Assembly (NCBI GenBank): GCA_943326825.2
Contig: CALPUT020000001.1
Location: 1-58,771 of the forward strand
Length of the DNA: 58,771 nt
Direction of reading: 5' to 3'
From: Chryseobacterium gleum
GTDB taxonomy: Bacteria > Bacteroidota > Bacteroidia > Flavobacteriales_D > Crocinitomicaceae
Shown here: positions 51,171 to 58,389 of the stretch, in pieces
How positions within the stretch are numbered: the first letter of the stretch is position 1
Layout of the letters: each line of letters begins with the position of its first letter
Translations under genes and position numbers: made by a program
Notes under the pieces: generated by a model
What the model was told of the DNA's origin: nothing
Seen by the model: only the letters and a program-made list of their open reading frames with translations
The model's database searches: none

Positions 51171-51194
51171 AAAAGCGGATGAATGTCCGCTTTT
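51171..51194 (+). terminator. Terminator of the 85-residue protein gene
   Basis: Nine-pair stem AAAAGCGGA/TCCGCTTTT with a six-base loop and continuing T run. Confidence 0.88.
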
Positions 51195-51202
51195 TTTTGT
51201 GT

Positions 51203-51210
51203 TATTTTTG
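51203..51210 (+). promoter_or_regulatory. -7 promoter box of yaaA
   Basis: TATTTTTG matches TAnnTTTG. It lies in a possible ORF extension before the chosen yaaA ATG at 51235 and supports that start. Confidence 0.48.
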
Positions 51211-51234
51211 TTCAAATATATTTATTGTAAGTTC

Positions 51235-51999
51235 ATGAAAGTAATTATTTCTCCAGCAAAGTCAATTGAATATAAGCCTATTAATATTGAGGAAGGTTTT
51301 TCTATTCCTCATTTCATAAAAGAGACAGAGGTTTTGGCGAAGAAACTAAAAAAAGTTTCAACAAAAAAGCTAAGTGAAATGATGCATATTTCAGTCGAAC
51401 TTTCAGATTTGAATTTTCATCGCTATCAAAATTGGGAAACTCCAAATGAAAAAAAGGAAAGTAATTTTCCATGTATAGCAGTTTTTAATGGTGAAGCTTT
51501 TAAAGGATTGAACGCATGGTCAATGTCTTCTGAATTATTGCAAAAGACAAATGAAAAATTACGAGTTCTTTCTGGTTTATATGGGATTTTAAAGCCATTA
51601 GACTTAATCTATCCATACAGATTAGAAATGGGCACAAAATGGCAAATTAATCCATCTACTAAAGATTTATATTCGTTTTGGGGGCATAAAATAGCAGATT
51701 TTTTGAATAAAGATCTTTCAGAAAATGAAGTGCTAATTAATTTGGCTTCAACTGAATATTTCAAAGCTGTTGATCTGAAAAAGTTAAAAGCGAAAGTAAT
51801 TACTCCATTGTTTAAAGATTTTAAAAATGGGGAGTATAAAACGATAATGATGTATGCAAAACATCAAAGAGGAGCAATGGCTCGTTATATTATTGAAAAT
51901 GATTTAAAATCAAAAGAAGAACTGAAATTATATAATGGTGATGGTTATTCATTTGACGTAAAAGCATCAACTGAAAAGGAGTGGGTGTTTGTTAGGTAA
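51235..51999 (+). CDS. yaaA: Peroxide-stress protein YaaA (UPF0246)
   Basis: A 254-residue cytoplasmic protein. Family features: MKVIISPAKSIEY (1-13), NFPCIAVFNGEAFKGLNAWS (about 79-98), LRVLSGLYGILKPLDLIYPY (about 108-127), RLEMGTKW, and PLFKDFKNGEYKTIMMYAKH (about 190-210). In E. coli the protein lowers free iron under peroxide stress; newer work shows DNA-binding activity. The start at 51235 agrees with the family and with the promoter box; a longer start at 51199 is rejected. Confidence 0.95.
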   Translation: MKVIISPAKSIEYKPINIEEGFSIPHFIKETEVLAKKLKKVSTKKLSEMMHISVELSDLNFHRYQNWETPNEKKESNFPCIAVFNGEAFKGLNAWSMSSELLQKTNEKLRVLSGLYGILKPLDLIYPYRLEMGTKWQINPSTKDLYSFWGHKIADFLNKDLSENEVLINLASTEYFKAVDLKKLKAKVITPLFKDFKNGEYKTIMMYAKHQRGAMARYIIENDLKSKEELKLYNGDGYSFDVKASTEKEWVFVR

Positions 52000-52030
52000 A
52001 TCTAGTTAATAGGAAATTAAAAGTTAATAA

Positions 52031-52061
52031 TTGATAGTTAACTAATACAGTCAACTATCAA
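52031..52061. terminator. Hairpin between convergent yaaA and efp
   Basis: Nine-pair stem TTGATAGTT/AACTATCAA with a 13-base loop, A/T-rich flanks on both sides. It lies between two convergent stops and may serve both genes. Confidence 0.6.
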
Positions 52062-52074
52062 TTTAATATATTTA

Positions 52075-52641
52075 TTATTTTTTCACTCTTTCAACGTAAA
52101 CACCAGTGCGAGTATCGATTTTAATAATCTCACCCATATCGATAAATAAAGGAACTTTAATTTCTGCTCCTGTAGCTATAGTAGCTGGTTTCATTGAATT
52201 TGTTGCTGTATCACCCTTAACACCTGGTTCAGTATATGTAACTTCAGAAATAATGTGCATTGGTAACTCAACAACTAAAGGCATTTCTTCATCTGCATGA
52301 AATAAAATATTACAAGTCATTCCCTCTAATAAGAATCCTGGTTTTTCAATCATTTTACCTGGTATATCAACTTGTTCAAATGATTCATTATTCATAAAAA
52401 TAAAGTTTTCACCTTCTTGATATAAATATTGGTATTCTCTATTTTCAATTCGAACTGTTTCAATTTTGTGACCTGCTGAAAAAGTATTGTCAAGTACTTT
52501 TCCTGTCTCAATTTGACGCATTTTTGTACGAACGAAAGCTGGTCCTTTTCCGGGTTTTACGTGTTGAAATTCAATGATTTGAAATAATTTCTCATTGTGT
52601 TTTATACACAATCCATTTTTTATGTCTGCTGTTGTTGCCAT
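52075..52641 (-). CDS. efp: Translation elongation factor P
   Basis: A 188-residue protein that relieves ribosome stalling at polyproline. The N-terminal domain carries the tip loop KPGKGPAFVRTK (about 29-40) with Lys32 at the usual modification site. The two OB-fold domains follow, with the signature region GVKGDTATNSMKPATIATGA (about 139-158) near the C terminus. Single gene with a -7 box at 52662-52669. Confidence 0.96.
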   Translation of the reverse strand: MATTADIKNGLCIKHNEKLFQIIEFQHVKPGKGPAFVRTKMRQIETGKVLDNTFSAGHKIETVRIENREYQYLYQEGENFIFMNNESFEQVDIPGKMIEKPGFLLEGMTCNILFHADEEMPLVVELPMHIISEVTYTEPGVKGDTATNSMKPATIATGAEIKVPLFIDMGEIIKIDTRTGVYVERVKK

Positions 52642-52661
52642 GCTATTATTTAAAAGTGATG

Positions 52662-52669
52662 CAAAGATA
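52662..52669 (-). promoter_or_regulatory. -7 promoter box of efp
   Basis: TATCTTTG on the minus strand matches TAnnTTTG, 21 bases before the efp start. No TTG at the standard -33 spacing. Confidence 0.52.
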
Positions 52670-52759
52670 TGGAAATTCAGTAAAAGTCTAAACTTTAAAG
52701 CAAAAAAAAGAGATAATTCAATCCAAATTGATTAAATTTAATCCGTAAAATTAGGAATC

Positions 52760-53056
52760 ATGAAAGAATATTGGGGAAGTTTAAATACTCTTAAAAGAAT
52801 CAAATTAATTTCTTCAATTATTTCAATTATTTTGATTGTTATTTTCTCTTTTCAAAATTGGGATAAAAGTGAAGTGAATTTTATCTTTTTTTCATTAAAA
52901 GTACCAGTTACATTAATCATTTTTGCGGCAATGATTTCAGGATATTTTATTTCATCTCTATATAATTTCAGTTATATAAAAAAGAAAGATAAAGAAATTA
53001 CCGACCTCAAATCAAAAATTAATGCTTTAATTAAAGATAAAGGCGATTCTTTATAA
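52760..53056 (+). CDS. LapA-domain small membrane protein
   Basis: A 98-residue protein with two membrane helices (about residues 13-31 and 43-66), connected by the short loop NWDKSEVNFIFFSLKVPVT, followed by a charged helix likely to form a coiled coil (KKKDKEITDLKSKINALIKD). This is the plan of the LapA/DUF1049 family, which is linked to lipopolysaccharide control in proteobacteria. The role here is unknown. Confidence 0.82.
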   Translation: MKEYWGSLNTLKRIKLISSIISIILIVIFSFQNWDKSEVNFIFFSLKVPVTLIIFAAMISGYFISSLYNFSYIKKKDKEITDLKSKINALIKDKGDSL

Positions 53057-53093
53057 ATTTCACATTATTCGTTAACCTTATTTTTGAAATTGT

Positions 53094-53101
53094 TACTTTT
53101 G
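53094..53101 (+). promoter_or_regulatory. -7 promoter box before the candidate ncRNA
   Basis: TACTTTTG matches TAnnTTTG. Transcription would start near 53106. No clear -33 TTG. A short palindrome (GTAC at 53101-53104 and 53110-53113) overlaps it. Confidence 0.5.
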
Positions 53102-53105
53102 TACT

Positions 53106-53347
53106 AGAGGTACATCTACAAAGTTAGAGCAGTGACCTTATTCCGAAAGGGAGCCCATGCAGATTATCTTGAAGCTAACAATTTTGACAATAAAGGGAGT
53201 CTTTATTAACCAATGGCGGGCCGAGTCTTAGTAATAAGAATTGATTTTTCAATCGTCGGATTACAACGGTTAGTGGTTACCTTAAACGTGTTTTCTGAGC
53301 TTCGGAAAACCCAACTGCATGGGTTATTTATACTAAAAAGTTTTTTT
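53106..53347 (+). ncRNA. Candidate structured non-coding RNA, class unknown
   Basis: About 240 bases without a convincing ORF but dense in RNA-like structure: GTTAG (53123-53127)/CTAAC (53175-53179); TTCC-GAAA-GGGA (53141-53152); a hairpin AATAAAG/CTTTATT (53189-53207); a three-way-junction-like part with CCGA/TCGG closing TCTTA-GTAA-TAAGA and ATTGA-TTTT-TCAAT (53221-53259); TAACC/GGTTA (53207-53211 with 53268-53272); and a nine-pair hairpin (53290-53310). A long-range stem CCCATGCAG/CTGCATGGG (53154-53162 with 53315-53323) closes the molecule. A T run ends it at 53341. tmRNA, RNase P and common riboswitch signatures were not found. It could be an independent sRNA or the leader of the lipoprotein gene. 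Confidence 0.5.
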
Positions 53348-53374
53348 AATCGTTTCTACTATAAATTGGATAGT

Positions 53375-53497
53375 ATGAAAACAATAATTAAAATTATTTT
53401 TTTATCATTAATACTGATGATTACTTCTTGTGGAAGTTCTAAAAATAGAAAGTGTAATGGAAAAAAAGCAATTCAAACCTCAATGGGTAAAATGTAG
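53375..53497 (+). CDS. Very small lipoprotein (40 residues)
   Basis: The ATG at 53375 gives a signal peptide (KTIIKIIFLSLILM) and the lipobox ITSC (Cys at about residue 18), leaving about 22 residues rich in Lys, Asn and Ser. An ORF beginning at 53213 would run through the structured RNA and is not credible. It is followed after five bases by a 72-residue gene, suggesting an operon. No function known. Confidence 0.68.
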   Translation: MKTIIKIIFLSLILMITSCGSSKNRKCNGKKAIQTSMGKM

Positions 53498-53502
53498 ATA
53501 TT

Positions 53503-53721
53503 ATGAATTTTCCTCAATATAGAATGCTTATTAATGAGAAAGTCATTTATAAAATAATTGATGATCGTAATTTTGAAGAAAAGCAACGATTGGGTTCAAA
53601 AGTTTTTCATTTTAAAATAGAAGCAAAACAATATCCTGAACTTTTAAAGATACAAGATATGTTGAGTTGTATTGACCAGATATTTCTTATAAAAGAAGAG
53701 AAAGATTGGTTATCGTTTTGA
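53503..53721 (+). CDS. Small cytoplasmic protein of unknown function
   Basis: A 72-residue protein: MNFPQYRMLINEKVIYKIID, a central beta/alpha stretch (GSKVFHFKIEAKQYPELLK) and the C-terminal IDQIFLIKEEKDWLSF. No signal or membrane segment. The sequence pattern looks like a short mixed alpha/beta domain. Not recognised. It is directly downstream of the tiny lipoprotein gene and convergent with the OmpA-like gene. Confidence 0.68.
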   Translation: MNFPQYRMLINEKVIYKIIDDRNFEEKQRLGSKVFHFKIEAKQYPELLKIQDMLSCIDQIFLIKEEKDWLSF

Positions 53722-53727
53722 ATGAAT

Positions 53728-54579
53728 TTATTTGACTGAAAATATAATGTCTACTCGTCTATTTTTTCTTCTGTCTTCTTCTGTCTTCTCAGGAGTAACC
53801 ATCGGTAAATTGTTACTAAAGCCTTGTGATTTTAAACGTTTTTTGCTAACACCTCGTTTTACTAATTCTTTTAAAACTAATTTTGCTCTTTGTTTTGACA
53901 GTTTCATTGCTTTTCCACAACATACATGACCTCTTATGTATGCGTGTACATCTTTATTTGTATTTAAATATTCAGAGAGTTTATCTATTTCAGAAAAAGA
54001 TCCGGGTGTTAAACTAAAAGTTCCATCAAAGAATTGAATGTTAAGCTGCATTTGGAATACCATTCCTTTCTCCAGTTTTTTGTCGTAAATCTCATCTTTA
54101 AAGGCCATTTCAGTGATTAAAGAAGAGTCAATATTTTTAATTGATGAATCTTTACTATTCTCATAATTTAATAAAGAATCATTAGCTATTAGTGAAGATT
54201 TATATATAACGTCGACTCTTCTCCATTTATCAAATTGTTGAATAGGATAAATTAAATTATCTGGATAATTTATTCCGTAAATATTACTTTTTTCTATAAT
54301 AATATTTTTGTCCAGTAACTTTTTAACAGCGTTTAATCGTTCCTCAGCTATTTGTTGGTTGATTTCTTTAGAACCATCTTTACTGCTATAACTATTTATT
54401 TCAATTATTGAAATTTTATGGTTATTAGCATAAATGTTAAATGTATCAATAGCTTTTTTTGAACTTTCTACAGGTAATGTTTCATTAACATTAAAGAAAA
54501 ATGAGACTATATTCGTTTGTTGAGCCGATGATAAAAGGCTAAATGTAAATAGTGATATAAAGAGAACTAAAATTCTCAT
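53728..54579 (-). CDS. Exported protein with two OmpA-like domains
   Basis: A 283-residue protein with signal peptide (about 1-19, cleavage near SSA). Residues about 22-135 read like an OmpA-type fold (VNETLPVESSKKAIDTFNIY, EINSYSSKDGSKEINQQIAE, then RRVDVIYKS), and residues about 175-283 are a clear OmpA C-terminal domain (FFDGTFSLTPGSFSEIDKLS, RGHVCCGKAMKLSKQRAKLV, EDRRKNRRVDII). OmpA domains bind peptidoglycan. A CC pair in the second domain is unusual. It is the only gene here with the tandem arrangement. Confidence 0.82.
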   Translation of the reverse strand: MRILVLFISLFTFSLLSSAQQTNIVSFFFNVNETLPVESSKKAIDTFNIYANNHKISIIEINSYSSKDGSKEINQQIAEERLNAVKKLLDKNIIIEKSNIYGINYPDNLIYPIQQFDKWRRVDVIYKSSLIANDSLLNYENSKDSSIKNIDSSLITEMAFKDEIYDKKLEKGMVFQMQLNIQFFDGTFSLTPGSFSEIDKLSEYLNTNKDVHAYIRGHVCCGKAMKLSKQRAKLVLKELVKRGVSKKRLKSQGFSNNLPMVTPEKTEEDRRKNRRVDIIFSVK

Positions 54580-54605
54580 TTTTTTTTTAGTATTAAAATA
54601 AAAAA

Positions 54606-54629
54606 AGCGTCTCTATTTCTAAAGACGCT
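54606..54629 (-). terminator. Terminator after the M16 peptidase pair
   Basis: Stem AGCGTCT/AGACGCT (seven pairs, ten-base loop) with a T run on the minus-strand exit (A run at 54597-54605). It lies 22 bases past the second peptidase stop. Confidence 0.82.
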
Positions 54630-54650
54630 ATAAATGTAAAAAAATATTCG

Positions 54651-56735
54651 TTACTTAAATGTTTTCAGGTCAACTTTATCTTTTATTATTAAAGAAGTTA
54701 CTTTAATGTTAAAAGACATTTCTCCTTGAATAATCGCCATTTTAAATGGGAACAAAACACCATTAACATCTTTGAAGTCTCCATATTGAGAAGAAATTTC
54801 AGTTGTTTTATCAGCATCTTTTTCAATTTTTAAACTTTTAATTTTCATAAAGTTTTTTGTATCATAATAATCAAATGATTCTGATTTACCATCATTCACT
54901 TTCATAACATATGAATCAACGCCATCAATATTTTCAATACCAAGCAATTCGTAATTTACTTTAACTTTAGTATAATTCATTTCAGGAAACAATCCAATTG
55001 ATTTCCCTTTAGTTGCGATTTCTTCAGCTGTTAATTCTTTTTTGCCTTCTTGCATTGAAGTAGACGCACCAGTAGTACCGTCAAAATATGCTTTTTGTAA
55101 TACCATTCCTTGAGCTTCTATTTTTGAACCTTCAATATTTGGTGTTTGCCAAACTCTTGTAGAAGAGATAGGGAAGGGCGCTTGCGGAATTGTTAATTCA
55201 GATACTTCTTCAAATGCTTTGAATTTTTTCAATTTTTTAGTTGCAGCTTTTAATGAAGTTGTTTGTGTTGCAGCTAATACATATTTCTCGATTAATTGAT
55301 CTTTAGTAATGTCAGCTTTTTTCATTTCTTTCACTTGATCTCCAAAAGCATCCCAAACTTCAACAATACCATCCGCATCAAATTGTTTTAATTTTTCTAA
55401 TACTTCTTCATTTCCTACAACAATAATATTACAGTTTTTAGCTGAATAATATTTTTGAGCCATCATTAACACATCATCTTTTGAAACTGCTTCTAATCTT
55501 TTCAAATAGGTTTGGTAATAATCTTTACTCAAGTTGTAACGTATGATATTTAATGCAAAACGTGCAATTGTTTGAGGTCTTTCCAATGATCTAGCAAATC
55601 CTCCAGCCATAACCATTTTGGTCAAATTCAATTCTTCATCTTTAACATAGCCATTAGTAATATTGTCTAATTCGAATAAAATTTGAGTAATAGCACTATC
55701 TGTAACTGCATTTCTAAAGTTACCAGAAGCTGAAAAAGAACTTCCAAATTCATTTATATTTAAACTTGAATAACAACCATATGTATAGGCTTTGTCTTCT
55801 CTTAAGTTTTGCATTAATCGAGTTCCGAAACCACCACCACCTAAGATGTCATTTAAAACAGTTAATGGTAATTGATCTTTTTCACCTGGTTTGATATTTA
55901 AAGGAAAAGTAACATTAATTACTGATTGAACAGCACCTGGTTTTTTAACAAAAATAACACGATTTCCTTTATGAGAGTTTGATAAAGGCATTTGTTGTTT
56001 GTAGGCCATATTTCCATTCCATTTTGAGAAATACTTTTCTACAACTGCAGTTACTTGTGCTTTTGTTATGTCACCAACGATTACTAGGTAACTTCCTTTT
56101 GGAGTGAAAATTAATTTGTAAAAATTCTTTACATCATCTAATGTAATATTGTTTAATGTAGCTTCTGTCATTATTTCACCATAAGGATGACCTTTAGGGA
56201 AATTTGATTTAGATTCTGCATTATTAGCAATTGTTTCAGGACTAGATTTAGTAGACATTAATGAAGAAACTGTTTGATTTTTAATTCTTTCAAATTCGCT
56301 TTGAGGAAAATTTGCATTCATTAAAACATCTGACATTAATTCCAAACCTTTATCCATGTGTTTTGTTAAACATGAAAGATAAACAGATTCTTTATCAGCA
56401 GATAAATCAGCTCCGATGTAATCTTTTTCTTTGTCTAACTGATCTTTAGAACGATTTGTTGTTCCAGAAAGAATTAATTCACCTGCAATACTTGATAATC
56501 CTGCTTTAGAATCTTCAGTCAAAGGAGTTGCTCCCATTGACATATTAAAAGAAACTTTTGGTAGTTTATGGTTTTCAGATAAAATTACAGTAATACCGTT
56601 AGAAGTTGTGAAAACTTCAGAATCTTTAATGTTGATAGCAGGAGCTTTAGCTGCCGATGGACGAACTGAACGATCAATTTGCCCAAACATTATAGAGGGA
56701 ATTAAGATCCCTAATGATAAAATATATTTTTTCAT
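54651..56735 (-). CDS. M16-family peptidase, non-catalytic subunit
   Basis: A 694-residue exported protein. The signal peptide starts at 56735 (MKKYILSLGILIPSIMFGQ); an ATG at 56765 adds ten residues and overlaps the upstream gene. It has the two M16 beta/alpha domains (residues about 35-250 and 270-470: SNSHKGNRVIFVKKPGAVQS, GGFGTRLMQNLREDKAYTYG) but lacks the zinc HxxEH at the expected place (SENHKLPKVSFN region). It has an added C-terminal domain. It pairs with the active peptidase ten bases upstream. Confidence 0.87.
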   Translation of the reverse strand: MKKYILSLGILIPSIMFGQIDRSVRPSAAKAPAINIKDSEVFTTSNGITVILSENHKLPKVSFNMSMGATPLTEDSKAGLSSIAGELILSGTTNRSKDQLDKEKDYIGADLSADKESVYLSCLTKHMDKGLELMSDVLMNANFPQSEFERIKNQTVSSLMSTKSSPETIANNAESKSNFPKGHPYGEIMTEATLNNITLDDVKNFYKLIFTPKGSYLVIVGDITKAQVTAVVEKYFSKWNGNMAYKQQMPLSNSHKGNRVIFVKKPGAVQSVINVTFPLNIKPGEKDQLPLTVLNDILGGGGFGTRLMQNLREDKAYTYGCYSSLNINEFGSSFSASGNFRNAVTDSAITQILFELDNITNGYVKDEELNLTKMVMAGGFARSLERPQTIARFALNIIRYNLSKDYYQTYLKRLEAVSKDDVLMMAQKYYSAKNCNIIVVGNEEVLEKLKQFDADGIVEVWDAFGDQVKEMKKADITKDQLIEKYVLAATQTTSLKAATKKLKKFKAFEEVSELTIPQAPFPISSTRVWQTPNIEGSKIEAQGMVLQKAYFDGTTGASTSMQEGKKELTAEEIATKGKSIGLFPEMNYTKVKVNYELLGIENIDGVDSYVMKVNDGKSESFDYYDTKNFMKIKSLKIEKDADKTTEISSQYGDFKDVNGVLFPFKMAIIQGEMSFNIKVTSLIIKDKVDLKTFK

Positions 56736-56745
56736 TATCGTCAAA

Positions 56746-58239
56746 TTAATTTTTACCTGGTGCATCTGATGCTGCCTCTGGTTTTGGTAAATATTCTAAA
56801 ATAATTCTAGCGTCTTGTGTCAAGTATTTTTTAGCGACTCTCAAAATGTCTTCACGAGTAACTTTCAAATAAGCATCTAATTGATTATTTGTTCTGTTTG
56901 CATTTCCGTAATAAACATAATTGTCAGCTAAATTTTCACAAATTCCAGCGATTGAAGCGTTAGAACCTACGATTTGATTTTCAAATTGATTTCTAATTTT
57001 TTCAAATTCTTCTTGAGAAATTAATTCTTTTTTGATCAATTCAATTTGTTTATCAACTTCAACTTGAATAGTATCTAGGCTGATATCTTTGGATGCGATT
57101 GCAGCAAATATCCCCATACCTGCATCTTCTAATCCATACGCAAATGAAAAAGCATAATTTGCTAATTGTTTTTTCTCAACAATAGCTTTATTCATTCTAG
57201 AACTAGATCCTCCAGATAACACTTCATTCATCATTTCTAATGCTGGGAAATCAGGATTTGTTTGCTCTGGAAAACGGTAAGCAATAAATAAAGCAGGTAA
57301 TTGAATATTATCATAAACTATATCTTTTTGAACTCCTTTTGGTGTTTCTGATGTTTTTGAAGGTCTAGGAATTACACTTGCTTTTGTAGTATATAAATCA
57401 ATAACTTTCTTAGCTTCTGGATCTTTATTAGCATTAAAGTTTTTTAAATCGAATTTTGATTTTGCAACTTTATATTTAGCTAAAAATGCTTCATCAGTTA
57501 AGTTCTCAACATCTCTAAATAAATTTATAGCTTCTCCTTTTGGAATTGAACCAAAATATTTTTCTACCATTTTTTTAGTTTCAGCAACATTGATATCTCC
57601 TGCAATAGAAATTGTTGAATTTGCAGGTACATAAAAAGTTCTGTAAAAGTTAACATAATCTTGCTCTTGAGCTGCATCTAAATGTTCCATACTTCCAATT
57701 GGCATCCAATTGTATGGGTGAACTTTAAACATTCTTTTGAAAATTTCAGGAATAAAAGTAGCGTAAGGTTGATTGTCAACTCTTTGTCTTTTTTCTTCTT
57801 TTACAACTGAACGTTGAGTCTCAATTCCCGTTTTTTCAACTTTCGCATGAAGCATACGCTCACTTTCTAACCAAATCCCTAATTCTAATTGATTAGATGG
57901 TAAAATTTCGTAGTAGTATGTTCTATCTTGAGAAGTATTAGCATTTAGGCCTCCTCCATTTTTTTCTACTAATTCACTGTATTCACCGCGACCAATGTTT
58001 GTCGTTCCTTCGAACAATAAATGTTCAAAAAAGTGGGCAAATCCGGTTCTGTCAGATTTTTCGTTTTTGGATCCAACATGGTAAAGAACAGATACAGCAA
58101 CGATAGGAGTCGCATGTTCTTCATGTAAAATAACGTGAATACCATTCGGTAAATCATATTCTACATATTCAATTTTTTTTTGTGAAAAGGATGAGAAAGC
58201 GGAGAAACTTAAAAATCCAATCAAAATGATTTTTTTCAT
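56746..58239 (-). CDS. M16-family zinc peptidase, catalytic subunit
   Basis: A 497-residue exported protease (signal peptide about 1-20, cleavage near SFSQ). The zinc motif is FAHFFEHLLFEGT (about 68-80, HFFEH), and the distal Glu follows within about 75 residues (GIETQRSVVKEEKRQ). Domains: about 25-240 and 295-485 (LPALFIAYRFPEQTNPDFPA, SSRMNKAIVEKKQLANYAFS). With the non-catalytic partner it should form an active-plus-inactive heterodimer, which is common in Bacteroidota. Substrates are unknown. Confidence 0.92.
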   Translation of the reverse strand: MKKIILIGFLSFSAFSSFSQKKIEYVEYDLPNGIHVILHEEHATPIVAVSVLYHVGSKNEKSDRTGFAHFFEHLLFEGTTNIGRGEYSELVEKNGGGLNANTSQDRTYYYEILPSNQLELGIWLESERMLHAKVEKTGIETQRSVVKEEKRQRVDNQPYATFIPEIFKRMFKVHPYNWMPIGSMEHLDAAQEQDYVNFYRTFYVPANSTISIAGDINVAETKKMVEKYFGSIPKGEAINLFRDVENLTDEAFLAKYKVAKSKFDLKNFNANKDPEAKKVIDLYTTKASVIPRPSKTSETPKGVQKDIVYDNIQLPALFIAYRFPEQTNPDFPALEMMNEVLSGGSSSRMNKAIVEKKQLANYAFSFAYGLEDAGMGIFAAIASKDISLDTIQVEVDKQIELIKKELISQEEFEKIRNQFENQIVGSNASIAGICENLADNYVYYGNANRTNNQLDAYLKVTREDILRVAKKYLTQDARIILEYLPKPEAASDAPGKN

Positions 58240-58340
58240 GAAATAATATTTTTATCAAATTAAATCAATAATTCCCAATTTGAAGTGTATAAAAGGATAT
58301 TCGGAAATAATCTAAGGTGAAAGGTTATTATACTAAAAAA

Positions 58341-58375
58341 GGTAATCCGTTTAAAAAAATATTAAACAGATTACC
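58341..58375 (-). terminator. Terminator of ndk
   Basis: Interrupted stem GGTAATC plus GTTTAA against TTAAAC plus GATTACC (one mismatch), seven-base loop, followed on the minus strand by T (complement of 58335-58340). Confidence 0.82.
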
Positions 58376-58389
58376 TTCAATTTTTTTAA

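Noticed and set aside
53131..53162. Possible small SRP RNA (CCGAAAGG with AGC nearby)
   Set aside because: The tetraloop is GAAA in a short stem and the flanking conserved SRP symmetric loop bases are absent, so the likeness is superficial.
53106..53347. tmRNA or RNase P RNA
   Set aside because: No tmRNA acceptor end, no tag reading frame, and none of the conserved RNase P core strings such as GAAAGTCC or ACAGAA are present.
53213..53497. A 94-residue ORF starting in the structured RNA
   Set aside because: The first 54 codons cover the RNA hairpins and have no protein-like pattern, whereas the inner ATG at 53375 gives a perfect lipoprotein signal.
53766..53790. Short tandem repeat of TCTTCTG type
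   Set aside because: It only encodes the Glu/Asp/Arg-rich end of the OmpA-like protein; it is too short and imperfect to be a meaningful repeat.
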